This document shows, piece after piece, positions 13,502 to 20,255 of a DNA stretch of 20,255 nucleotides. How positions within the stretch are numbered: the stretch's first letter is position 1; each line of letters begins with the position of its first letter. The stretch is taken from the NCBI GenBank assembly GCA_031278535.1, contig JAITKH010000415.1:1-20255 (forward strand), in the 5' to 3' direction. A program made the translations under genes and the position numbers. This DNA comes from Planctomycetota bacterium. Its GTDB lineage: Bacteria; Planctomycetota; SZUA-567. A model generated the notes under the pieces. The model was not told where the DNA came from. It saw only the letters and a program-made list of their open reading frames with translations, and ran no database searches.

Positions 13502-14185
13502 ATGCGAAAGCGCCGGGCACTCTTCAATCTTCCGAACTGCCTCACCCTGTCGAGATTTTTTTTCGCCCCGATCATGCTTGTTCTCACTCTTGGATTGGGT
13601 GATCCGGAGCGTGAGGCGGGTGCCTGGAAGACGACCGCCGCCGCCTGCGCCGTCCTTGCCGTCGTACTCCTGACCGATCTTTTCGACGGCCTCATCGCCC
13701 GAGTCCGGAAGGAAGTGACAAACTTCGGCAAGATCATGGATCCGGTCGCCGACAGCACCTTTTTCATGACCCTGTTGTTCGGCCTTTCCGCCTGTGATCG
13801 CTTTGGAGCCTGGGTAAGTCTCTGGTTTCCCGTACTCGTTCTCTATCGGGAAATAGCCATTCACATCTTTCGCCGTTACGCCGCCCTCAAAGGCAACGCC
13901 GTTCCCGCCAAGCGTTCTGGAAAGATCAAGATGTTTATGCAGAGCGTCGCTACCGCCGCCTTTTTCTTGCTGACCCTGGCGCGGGACTGGCAGCTCGGTC
14001 ATGGCGGCACCGCTCCGTTCGGCGAGAATTTTCTCCGGAGTTTCGCTTTCTGGCTTTCTCTCTTCACGGTGGCCATGAACTATTGGAGTCTGATCGAGTA
14101 CGCCCGCGATGTGCCGGAACTGGTCGCGGAGTACGTCGGCCAGGACGAGGGCGAATCGGGAGAGAACGGCGAAAAGGCCGCTTGA
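13502..14185 (+). CDS. pgsA: CDP-alcohol phosphatidyltransferase, PgsA-like
   Basis: The 227-residue membrane protein has the complete CDP-alcohol phosphatidyltransferase motif: D59xxD62G63xxA66R67, eight residues, G76xxxD80xxxD84. The aspartates bind the divalent metal and the CDP moiety. It begins NLPNCLTLSRFFFAPIMLVL, the usual start of PgsA, and has about five hydrophobic helices. PgsA makes phosphatidylglycerophosphate from CDP-diacylglycerol and glycerol 3-phosphate; the exact alcohol used cannot be read from the motif alone. The last 25 residues are hydrophilic and acidic. AAAAGG nine bases upstream supports the ATG. The next gene starts one base after its stop, so the two are co-transcribed. 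Confidence 0.88.
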   Translation: MRKRRALFNLPNCLTLSRFFFAPIMLVLTLGLGDPEREAGAWKTTAAACAVLAVVLLTDLFDGLIARVRKEVTNFGKIMDPVADSTFFMTLLFGLSACDRFGAWVSLWFPVLVLYREIAIHIFRRYAALKGNAVPAKRSGKIKMFMQSVATAAFFLLTLARDWQLGHGGTAPFGENFLRSFAFWLSLFTVAMNYWSLIEYARDVPELVAEYVGQDEGESGENGEKAA

Positions 14186-14186
14186 C

Positions 14187-15347
14187 ATGGCCGACCGCAA
14201 TCGGCCCCTGGTTTCCCTTTTTCCCTGTAACGACTACCAGCCGGAGAAAATTCAGGATGCCCTCCGAAGCCTCCTCGCCCCTTTTGGGGGAATGGGAGCT
14301 TTTGTCCGGAAGGGCGCCAGGGTGATTCTCAAACCCAACCTGGTATTTGGCCGGTCGCCCGAACAGGCCGTGAACACGCATCCGTCGGTGGTGCGGGCGG
14401 TTGCTTCCATGGCGATTGAAGCCGGGGCCGGCCGGGTGGCGATAGGCGACTCGCCAGGCATCGGTTCCGCCGCTTTTGCCGCCCGCCCGCCCGGTTTGGC
14501 AGCCGTAGCGGCGGAGCTGGGCCTGGAAATCGTGGAATTCACGGCGGTTACGATTCCCGCTCCGGATGGTTGTCCCTTTCCGAACCTCGAAGTGTCGCGG
14601 GAATTGCTTGACGCCGATCTGGTTATTAATCTCCCGAAAATGAAAACCCATGCCCAGATGCTGATGACCCTGGCTGTGAAAAATCTTTTTGGAGCCGTTC
14701 CCGGCGCCAGGAAACTGCAATGGCATTACCGGGCCGGGAAAGATCGCCGTCTCTTCGCTCGGATAATCAATGCCGTTGCCGCCGCAATCCGGCCGGCGCT
14801 TTCCATTCTCGATGCCGTTGTCGGTATGGACGGTCAGGGACCGACCGCCGGCCGGGCCCGGTCGGTCGGCTTTCTTGCCGCCGGGTCCGATCCCTGGGCG
14901 GTGGATGCGGCGGTGATGGACATCCTGGGGCTAGATCGGGAAAGTCTGTTCACTTTGGCGGATGCGGCGGAATATGGTCCGAGAGAATGGTTGAATATGC
15001 GGCTGTCCGGATCGGATCCTGCCGATCTCCGGCCGCGCGGCTGGGACATTCCAGAACTGCGGACGCTCCACATGCATGGCGGATTTGTCGAGCGTTGGTT
15101 GCCTTTCCTCGCCAAATGGCTGCGCACCGGCATTTCTCCGATCCCCGTCCCCAATCCGGTCTGTACGGGCTGCGGCCGTTGCCGGGACGTCTGTCCGGCC
15201 AAGGCCATACGCTTGGCGGCCGGCCGGCCGGTTATAAACGGCGCGGATTGCATCCGTTGTTATTGCTGCCACGAATTTTGCCCCGAAGGCTGCATGTCAG
15301 TCGCCCCTATCGGCTTTTTCGGGCGGTTACTTGGACTGAAACGCTAG
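14187..15347 (+). CDS. DUF362 domain protein with C-terminal 2x[4Fe-4S] ferredoxin domain
   Basis: The 386-residue protein has a DUF362 domain (about residues 10-260), with VILKPNLVFG, HPSVVRAVASMAIEAGAGRVAIGDSPG, and DLVINLPKMKTHAQMLMTLAVKNLFGAVPG. The C-terminal part carries two cysteine clusters: CTGCGRCRDVCPAKAI (about 326) and CIRCYCCHEFCPEGCM (about 355). Together they supply the ligands for two [4Fe-4S] clusters. DUF362-ferredoxin proteins are widespread in anaerobes and their function is unsettled; electron transfer is likely. The second cluster has an additional cysteine (CYCC). The start is the ATG one base after the pgsA-like stop; a weak AAAAGG precedes it. Frames starting further upstream would overlap the previous gene. 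Confidence 0.9.
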   Translation: MADRNRPLVSLFPCNDYQPEKIQDALRSLLAPFGGMGAFVRKGARVILKPNLVFGRSPEQAVNTHPSVVRAVASMAIEAGAGRVAIGDSPGIGSAAFAARPPGLAAVAAELGLEIVEFTAVTIPAPDGCPFPNLEVSRELLDADLVINLPKMKTHAQMLMTLAVKNLFGAVPGARKLQWHYRAGKDRRLFARIINAVAAAIRPALSILDAVVGMDGQGPTAGRARSVGFLAAGSDPWAVDAAVMDILGLDRESLFTLADAAEYGPREWLNMRLSGSDPADLRPRGWDIPELRTLHMHGGFVERWLPFLAKWLRTGISPIPVPNPVCTGCGRCRDVCPAKAIRLAAGRPVINGADCIRCYCCHEFCPEGCMSVAPIGFFGRLLGLKR

Positions 15348-15374
15348 TGGCCTGTACAGTCTCAATCTTTCCGG

Positions 15375-15523
15375 AGTCTGAAGTCCGTTTGTTCCGGGAT
15401 TGACCTCTGATGCCGGAGGGGAATTCACTTCCCCGGAGGCGGAAACCGGATGAATCGGGGGCGCTCCCCGTAACGTCCTAATCAAGGATACGTTACGGAA
15501 CACTGGCATCGGGAGCCGTTTTC
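15375..15523 (-). repeat. Structured dispersed repeat R1, copy B
   Basis: On the minus strand it carries the same ordered blocks as copy A: GAAAAC, GTTCCG, a hairpin, GGAGCGCCCCC, GGGGAA-GTGAA-TTCCCC, TCCGGCAT and ACAAACGGACT. Its hairpin arms are CCGTAACG plus TCCT and AGGA plus CGTTACGG (plus-strand 15468-15479 and 15485-15498), with a two-base bulge. The arms differ from copy A yet still pair. It starts about 27 bases beyond the yugP stop, in the same orientation as yugP. Confidence 0.8.
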
Positions 15524-15549
15524 AAAACAAGTCCCGCATTCCGTTCGGG

Positions 15550-16272
15550 TCAGCGGTTCGAGCGCCGGCCGCCGATCAGGCCGAGGCGCCATGCCCAATA
15601 AAGCAACTCCATCAGGCTGGCGATGGCGGCGGCGACATAGGTAAGGGCGGCGGCGTTGAGAACGGACGACACCCCGGCGGCCTCGCGGCCGGTTCCGACA
15701 ATGCCATGCGCCAAAAGTGCCTGCTTGGCACGGGCCGAGGCATTGAGTTCCACCGGCAGGGTAATCAACTGGAAAACGAATACGGCGCCGAAAAGGATGA
15801 GCCCGGCCTTGGCGAGGCCGAGGGAACCAAGCGCCATACCGATGAAGATGAGGGGAATGCCCAGTTTGCTTCCCAGGCCGGCTGTGGGCACAAGCAGGGT
15901 GCGAAGGCCGAGAAACGCATATTTTTGGGCATGCTGGAGGGCATGGCCGGCCTCGTGGCAGGCGATGCCGACTGCCGCCACGCTCCGGCCGTCGTAGACG
16001 TCGGGCGACAGGTTGATGACCCTGGAAGAGGGATCATAGTGATCCGACAGCCAGGAACCATTGTAGCGCCGAATGGCGACGCCGACAATTCCCTCGGCGG
16101 AAAGCATTTTCTGGGCGGCTTCGGCCCCGGAGAGGTTGCGGGTGTTTGCCACCCGGCTATACCGGGCGAAGGCGCTCTTGACCAGCCACTGCGCAGCCAA
16201 CGAAAGTACGAGGCAGACTGCGGATATTCCCATGAGAACCGGATCCATGCCGTACATAAAAGGATAACCCAT
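15550..16272 (-). CDS. yugP: YugP-type neutral zinc metallopeptidase
   Basis: The 240-residue membrane protein belongs to the family of Bacillus YugP (Zn_peptidase_2). It starts with a hydrophobic helix (about 10-30), then has a cytoplasmic or periplasmic catalytic section with the zinc motif HEAGH (106-110). This is preceded by DHYDPSSRVINLSPDVYDGRSVAAVGIACHE, highly typical of the family. Two or three hydrophobic helices follow (about 120-170, 200-230), with the conserved LPVELNASARA between them. The peptidase substrate is unknown. The ATG at 16272 has AAGGAG eight bases upstream, and a promoter with a consensus -10 lies at 16340-16370. The gene stands alone and its end faces that of the DUF362 gene, with repeat R1 between them. 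Confidence 0.92.
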   Translation of the reverse strand: MGYPFMYGMDPVLMGISAVCLVLSLAAQWLVKSAFARYSRVANTRNLSGAEAAQKMLSAEGIVGVAIRRYNGSWLSDHYDPSSRVINLSPDVYDGRSVAAVGIACHEAGHALQHAQKYAFLGLRTLLVPTAGLGSKLGIPLIFIGMALGSLGLAKAGLILFGAVFVFQLITLPVELNASARAKQALLAHGIVGTGREAAGVSSVLNAAALTYVAAAIASLMELLYWAWRLGLIGGRRSNR

Positions 16273-16339
16273 TTTTGAATCTCCTTATCCGCGCCGGGCA
16301 CAAGGGTTGCTCGCCTTCTCTTCCGTTCCCCTCGATAGG

Positions 16340-16370
16340 ATTATATCGTGGAAAGGCGGCGATCCTTCAA
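16340..16370 (-). promoter_or_regulatory. Promoter of yugP
   Basis: On the minus strand a perfect TATAAT (16345-16340) lies 19 bases from TTGAAG (16370-16365). The leader would be about 60 bases. The spacer is long but the -10 is ideal. Confidence 0.55.
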
Positions 16371-16444
16371 GAAAAAAAAGAATTTTGATCGGCGCGGAGT
16401 GTCGTAAATTCTTCATTGGCGAGGAAAAATTCCGGAATGCCGCC

Positions 16445-16473
16445 TTGACAATGTTTTCAGACCGGTGTATGCT
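16445..16473 (+). promoter_or_regulatory. Strong promoter of the candidate small RNA
   Basis: A perfect TTGACA is followed after 17 bases by TATGCT. It lies over 220 bases before dnaG and is separate from the dnaG promoter. Transcription would start near 16480. Confidence 0.65.
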
Positions 16474-16479
16474 GAAAAT

Positions 16480-16578
16480 GAATCGCTTCACGACAAGGGT
16501 GGGTGGGCATCCCTTGAAGGGAAAATGCCGCGCCGCCCTTGGCGACTGTCCGGAAATTCTGCCGAACGCCTTTTTTTC
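16480..16578 (+). ncRNA. Candidate small RNA, about 100 bases
   Basis: Between a strong promoter and a hairpin followed by seven Ts lies a transcript of about 100 bases with no plausible protein. Bases 16495-16540 fold into one long hairpin. AAGGGTGG pairs with CCGCCCTT (one G-T pair), GGCAT with ATGCC, and CCCT with AGGG at the tip. The sequence does not match the conserved apical loop of SRP RNA and is too short for 6S RNA or tmRNA. Alternatively it is an attenuated leader of dnaG. No homology search was possible. Confidence 0.45.
16541..16577 (+). terminator. Intrinsic terminator of the candidate small RNA
   Basis: GGCG (16541-16544) pairs with CGCC (16567-16570), and CGG with CCG inside, followed directly by seven Ts. 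The stem has an internal loop, so its strength is moderate. Confidence 0.5.
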
Positions 16579-16623
16579 GGGTATCCCGATCCAAACAGGG
16601 ACGAGGCGTTTTTCAATCCTCTC

Positions 16624-16651
16624 TTGACAGAAAGCAATATCAATTTACAAT
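16624..16651 (+). promoter_or_regulatory. Promoter of dnaG
   Basis: A perfect TTGACA and TACAAT are 16 bases apart, 45 bases before the dnaG ATG. Confidence 0.75.
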
Positions 16652-16696
16652 CAAATCCGTTTTCCGGCAAACCCATCCTTGGCGGATTGTGGGGCA

Positions 16697-18601
16697 ATGG
16701 CGATATTTGGGAACGAGTTCAAGGAACGAGTGAAAGCCGCCAACGACATCGTGCAGGTGGCTGAATCCTATAACATCAATCTGAAAAGAAGTGGAAGCGG
16801 CATGATGGGGCTCTGCCCTTTCCATGACGAAAAAACGCCGTCGTTCAGCATCAATCCGGCGGATCAGTTCTTTTACTGCCATGGTTGCCATGTCGGGGGC
16901 GATGTGATTACCTTGGTGGAAAAGCTGGAGAAGGTGGAATTCCCCGAAGCGGTTCGCATCCTGGCCGAGCGGGCGGGAATCCCGGTGGAAGTCGCTGGTC
17001 CGGCGATGGCCGGGGAGGCGAGAAATGCCGCGCGGGATAAGGAAGCGCTCCTGTGGTGCTGTTCCCGGGCGCTTGATTATTTCGAGGCGCACCTGGCCGG
17101 CCACGAGGGCAAGGCTGCCAGGGAATATCTTCGCGCCCGCGGTTTCTCCGAGGAGACCATCCGCCTGTGGCGGCTGGGCTGGGCGCCGGATTCCTGGGCT
17201 GGTCTGCGCGATTTTTTGCAGAAAGACGCCAAAGAAGCGGGGCAAAAAGCGAAAATAATGCTTGCGGCTATGCGGGCGGGCGTCCTGAAAGGGTCTGAGG
17301 AGGAGTGGAAAAAGGGATCCCGGAATTGCCATGACGTTTTCCGGGGCAGGGTGATGTTCCCGATAATGGATTCCCAATCCCGTCCCATAGCCTTCGGAGG
17401 CCGATTGCTCAAGGAAAGTCCGGGAGCGGGAGGAAAATACGTAAACACAAAAGAAACAAGGATCTTTGAGAAAAAAAAGGTTTTGTTCGGGCTTAACCGG
17501 GCCGCCAGGGAGATCGGATTTGCCGGCGAGGCGGTATTGGTTGAAGGGTATGTCGATGTCATCATGTGCCACCAATACGGTGTCAGAAATGTGGTGGGAA
17601 CGCTTGGCACCTCCCTGACAGAGGAACATGCCGTCATGTTGCGGCGGCAATTGTCGGGGAAGGGGAGGGCGGTAGCCTTTTTCGACTCCGATGCGGCGGG
17701 GGAAAGCGCCACTCGCCGGGCAATTGAAATATTCATGGCCAAGGATGTACCGCTGGCGGTGGCTCCAAGGCTTGAAACAAAGGATGCCGGCGAATTTCTG
17801 CCTCGTTACGGCGTGGACGGGTTCCGCGATAACATCAGGGCGGCGGAAGACAGTTTTTCCCATCTCCTTGCCCGGACCATCGGCAGGGCCGAAGGGGTTG
17901 GCAACGATTCCGACGCCATGGCGAGGGCGGTCCGGGAAATCATGGATGTGATTGGTCTTTGTCCCGATCCGGTAAAATCCGCCTTGATGCGACGGCGGGT
18001 GGCCGCCGAGGCGGGGGTGCCCGAGGAGGTGCTGACGAAACCGTCGATCGGGATGCGATCGCCGACGGGAAGATCCGGCCGGGACAGGGAGACGCTTCCG
18101 GCCTGGAAGCCGGGACTCGCCCCGCCGGGTTCCATTCCGGGAATGGAGGACGCTGTTCTGCAGAGGCAAAGGATGCAGCGCCGGCTGGAGATGCGGCTTT
18201 TTCGTTATTTATGGGAAAGCCGCGAATGGGGAGAAGTTCTTCTTGACAGATATCCACCAGAGGAATGGCAAATACCGGTCTTGGCGGAACTGGCGGCGCT
18301 TGTTCGCGATCTCCGCCAGGAGGGGAGGGAATTGTCTCTGTCCTCGCTTCAGGCCAAGGCGGCCGATCCTGGGGCTGCGGAATGCCTGGCGCGTCTTGCC
18401 ATTCCCACTCCTTTGGATCCGGGACTGAGCGAACAGGACTTCCGGCAGGTTCTGCGGACGGCGCTTCATGGCGGGATCAGCGTGGACATTAGGGAAGTGC
18501 GCGAAGAACTGGTCAGGGCCCAGAGGAAGGGCGATGCGTTGCGCGAGGATGAATTGCTTCGGGAATATACGCGCCTGCTGGCCGTTGCAAATGCCACGTA
18601 A
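16697..18601 (+). CDS. dnaG: DNA primase
   Basis: The 634-residue protein is DnaG, which makes RNA primers for DNA replication. Domains in order: a CHC2 zinc finger with Cys40, His43, Cys61 and Cys64 (CPFHDEKTPSF, FYCHGCHVGGD); the RNA polymerase core with the TOPRIM signature VLVEGYVDVIMC (about 281) and metal-binding FFDSDAAGE (about 329); and a C-terminal region from about 490 that fits the helicase-interaction domain. The linker around 450-490 is rich in proline, glycine and arginine. The ATG at 16697 gives the usual start (FKERVKAANDIVQVAESY); the ribosome-binding site is weak (GGGG four bases upstream), and an in-frame TTG at 16679 is a less likely alternative. The gene is followed by the leader ORF and rpoD, the common dnaG-rpoD arrangement. 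Confidence 0.97.
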   Translation: MAIFGNEFKERVKAANDIVQVAESYNINLKRSGSGMMGLCPFHDEKTPSFSINPADQFFYCHGCHVGGDVITLVEKLEKVEFPEAVRILAERAGIPVEVAGPAMAGEARNAARDKEALLWCCSRALDYFEAHLAGHEGKAAREYLRARGFSEETIRLWRLGWAPDSWAGLRDFLQKDAKEAGQKAKIMLAAMRAGVLKGSEEEWKKGSRNCHDVFRGRVMFPIMDSQSRPIAFGGRLLKESPGAGGKYVNTKETRIFEKKKVLFGLNRAAREIGFAGEAVLVEGYVDVIMCHQYGVRNVVGTLGTSLTEEHAVMLRRQLSGKGRAVAFFDSDAAGESATRRAIEIFMAKDVPLAVAPRLETKDAGEFLPRYGVDGFRDNIRAAEDSFSHLLARTIGRAEGVGNDSDAMARAVREIMDVIGLCPDPVKSALMRRRVAAEAGVPEEVLTKPSIGMRSPTGRSGRDRETLPAWKPGLAPPGSIPGMEDAVLQRQRMQRRLEMRLFRYLWESREWGEVLLDRYPPEEWQIPVLAELAALVRDLRQEGRELSLSSLQAKAADPGAAECLARLAIPTPLDPGLSEQDFRQVLRTALHGGISVDIREVREELVRAQRKGDALREDELLREYTRLLAVANAT

Positions 18602-18622
18602 CGGCTCTTCGGAGGAAGCGGG

Positions 18623-18685
18623 ATGTGGGGTGACGGGGTTGGCAAGGGACTGTTGCGCGGAATTGAGGCGGGGATGCAAAAATGA
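18623..18685 (+). CDS. 20-codon leader ORF overlapping the rpoD start
   Basis: A strong GGAGGAAGCGGG precedes an ATG that opens a 20-residue frame (MWGDGVGKGLLRGIEAGMQK). Its TGA overlaps the rpoD ATG as ATGA. This layout is typical of translational coupling. The ribosome-binding site is better than that of rpoD itself. Whether the peptide matters or only its translation is not visible. Confidence 0.45.
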   Translation: MWGDGVGKGLLRGIEAGMQK

Positions 18686-20255
18686 GCGGAAGAAAGAACT
18701 CCGGATCCAAGGGCGGGGCAAAGGCGAAAGCTGTTCTCGGCGATGGCGCCAGGACCGATGCCGGGTCCGGCGAGGGTGACGACTGGCCGGGCGTCTCTGC
18801 CGTCAGGAACGAAAGCCGCGACCGTAAGCCAGCCGGCAAGGCGAAACCGGAGCGGAGCGGGAATCCGGCGCCGGTTGTCAAGGGAGGGGCGGGCGTTTCT
18901 TTCAACTCCCGGACGGGGGGGAAGGAGAAGGTTATAGCAGCCAAAAATGAAAGCGGTGTCGGCAAGCCGGGCGGGAAGGATGGGAAAGCCCCAAAAAGCG
19001 GTGGTTCGGCCGGCGATGGCAAAAAAGCTGCCGGCAAAACGCCGGATTCAGGCGGGGCGGACAAAACCGGCGAAGAAGCTGTCGGCCCCGGACAGTCCGT
19101 TGTTCCCGTTTCAAGCGACGTTTACGAGAAAGCCTATTTCCTGATTCTCGACCGGCTGAAAGGCCGGAAGGCCATAACCTATTCCGAGTTCAACGATCTC
19201 CTTCCCGACGACGCCATTGATCCCAACGAGATCGACGACATGTTCACCCGATTGAACAAGAACGGCGTCGTCGTGACGGTTATGGACGCGGCCGACGATG
19301 TCGCGCCTGATCTGGACGGGGACGAGTTGGATATCGAGGACGCCGACATCGAACCGGAACTGTTGTCGGCCGGGCATCCCTTGATTCCCGGGGCCGATAT
19401 CGGCGATGTCCACGATCCGGTGCGCATGTACCTCTCGGAAATGGGGTCGATTCCCCTCCTTTCCCGCGAGGAGGAAGTGACTCTGGCCAAGAAAATCGAG
19501 TTGTTCAACACCCATTTCCGCTTGCGCACGCTGGGCAGTCCGATTGCCATGGCCCACGTCTTCGATCTCTACGAAAAAGTGAAACAGAACCGGGAGACTC
19601 TTGATCGCATCATTCGCGGGAGTTCCCACCCCACCGGCAACGAGAAGAATGATGTTCTGGCCAGGCTTCCCGGTCACATGGATTCGCTCAGGAAAATTTA
19701 CGAAAAATTGGCCGGGATCTGGCGGCGGATGGAGGACAAGTCGCTGCCGGCCGCCAAGCGCACGGAATATTTCCTGGAAATGCTGTCCCGGCAACGGCGC
19801 ATGGCCATGCTGCTAGAGGAACTTGGGCTGCGAACCAGCAAAATGCTGGCCATCCGGGACAGGATTGTCAAGCTGGCCGACGAAGCGGAGAGGCTGCGTC
19901 GTGACGTCCACTTGTTGGATGGCAAGGGAGAGCGCCTTTCCGCCCAGGAAAAACGCCGCCTCGAAGCGGCTCGCGACAAACTGTTCATTATCGGCAGGGA
20001 GGCGATGGAGCCGATCAACCGGCTCATTACCCGGGCCAGGCATGTCGTGCGGCGTTTCCGGGAATACGAGACAGTGAAGCAGAAATTGTCGAGCGGCAAC
20101 CTGCGGCTGGTGGTTTCGATTGCCAAGAAATATCGCCACCGGGGCCTCAGTTTCATCGATCTCATCCAGGAGGGGAACACCGGCCTGAGGAAAGCGGTGG
20201 AAAAGTACGAATACCGGCGGGGGTACAAGTTCTCCACCTATGCCACCTGGTGGAT
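18682..20255 (+). CDS. rpoD: Primary RNA polymerase sigma factor (3' end outside the window)
   Basis: About 524 residues are present and the frame is open at the right edge. The first 140 residues are a low-complexity extension rich in glycine, lysine, alanine and serine, absent from E. coli RpoD. Region 1.1 follows (about 146-200: AITYSEFNDLLPDDAIDPNEIDDMFTRL), then region 1.2 (from about 245: DPVRMYLSEMGSIPLLSREEEV). A non-conserved helical segment of about 200 residues follows, and region 2 begins at NLRLVVSIAKKY (about 473) with DLIQEGNTGLRKAVEKYEY and YKFSTYATWW, the core-binding and -10-melting segments. Regions 3 and 4 lie beyond the edge. The ATG overlaps the stop of a leader ORF; GAGGCGGGG eight bases upstream supports it. 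Start choice is uncertain because the extension is simple sequence. Confidence 0.95.
   Translation, partial: MSGRKNSGSKGGAKAKAVLGDGARTDAGSGEGDDWPGVSAVRNESRDRKPAGKAKPERSGNPAPVVKGGAGVSFNSRTGGKEKVIAAKNESGVGKPGGKDGKAPKSGGSAGDGKKAAGKTPDSGGADKTGEEAVGPGQSVVPVSSDVYEKAYFLILDRLKGRKAITYSEFNDLLPDDAIDPNEIDDMFTRLNKNGVVVTVMDAADDVAPDLDGDELDIEDADIEPELLSAGHPLIPGADIGDVHDPVRMYLSEMGSIPLLSREEEVTLAKKIELFNTHFRLRTLGSPIAMAHVFDLYEKVKQNRETLDRIIRGSSHPTGNEKNDVLARLPGHMDSLRKIYEKLAGIWRRMEDKSLPAAKRTEYFLEMLSRQRRMAMLLEELGLRTSKMLAIRDRIVKLADEAERLRRDVHLLDGKGERLSAQEKRRLEAARDKLFIIGREAMEPINRLITRARHVVRRFREYETVKQKLSSGNLRLVVSIAKKYRHRGLSFIDLIQEGNTGLRKAVEKYEYRRGYKFSTYATWW

Noticed and set aside
16480..16578. Bacterial SRP RNA (ffs)
   Set aside because: GTCCGGAAA resembles part of the SRP apical motif, but the conserved GGAAGGAAGCA loop and the long rod are absent.
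1..20255. tRNA, tmRNA or rRNA genes
   Set aside because: Reading both strands I found no cloverleaf with matching acceptor stem and no rRNA-conserved stretch.

Overview
The window is a GC-rich bacterial chromosome segment with ordinary core genes and several unusually long non-coding gaps. The gene set includes an RNase E/G, a RicT-type PSP1 protein, a Minf_1886-family protein, a eukaryotic-type Ser/Thr kinase, an HU protein with a lysine/alanine tail, and a DnaG primase next to the primary sigma factor. This suggests the PVC group (Planctomycetota, Lentisphaerota, Verrucomicrobiota), probably an anaerobe or facultative anaerobe that can do chemotaxis. That placement is inference from gene content; no rRNA or tRNA gene is present to confirm it.

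Layout. (1) 1-2878: the tail of an unrecognised gene, a short-form ThiC (or its paralogue BzaF), and a membrane-anchored DUF4340-like protein. (2) 2879-3721: a gap with a small palindromic repeat, one copy of a repeat here called R2, a possible gene remnant, and the leader of the next operon. (3) 3722-9027: a compact six-gene plus-strand operon: RNase E/G, GNAT acetyltransferase, PSP1/RicT-like protein, Minf_1886-family protein, dual-specificity phosphatase and Ser/Thr kinase. A good intrinsic terminator overlaps the kinase stop codon. (4) 9028-10142: a gap of 1.1 kb with repeat R1 copy A, R2 copy 2, large hairpins, a strong promoter and a 144-bp element bounded by inverted repeats, all before a chemoreceptor gene. 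(5) 12267-12921: a minus-strand HU gene with its own promoter and terminator. (6) 13330-15347: pgsA-like gene and a DUF362/ferredoxin gene, one transcript. (7) 15361-16370: R1 copy B, then a minus-strand YugP-type zinc protease with its promoter. (8) 16445-20255: a candidate small RNA with promoter and terminator, then dnaG with its own promoter, a 20-codon leader ORF, and rpoD, which runs off the end.

How the genes may work together. The RNase operon joins an mRNA-processing nuclease to a RicT-type protein, a family that modulates RNase Y in Bacillus, and to a matched kinase and phosphatase. This suggests phospho-regulated RNA processing, as inference. The dnaG-rpoD pair is the familiar macromolecular synthesis arrangement, with a translationally coupled leader ORF in front of rpoD.

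The least explained material is non-coding. R1 occurs twice, in opposite orientation, 6 kb apart, and its first hairpin differs in sequence between copies while remaining paired. R2 also occurs twice. The dnaG upstream region carries what looks like a complete small-RNA transcription unit.
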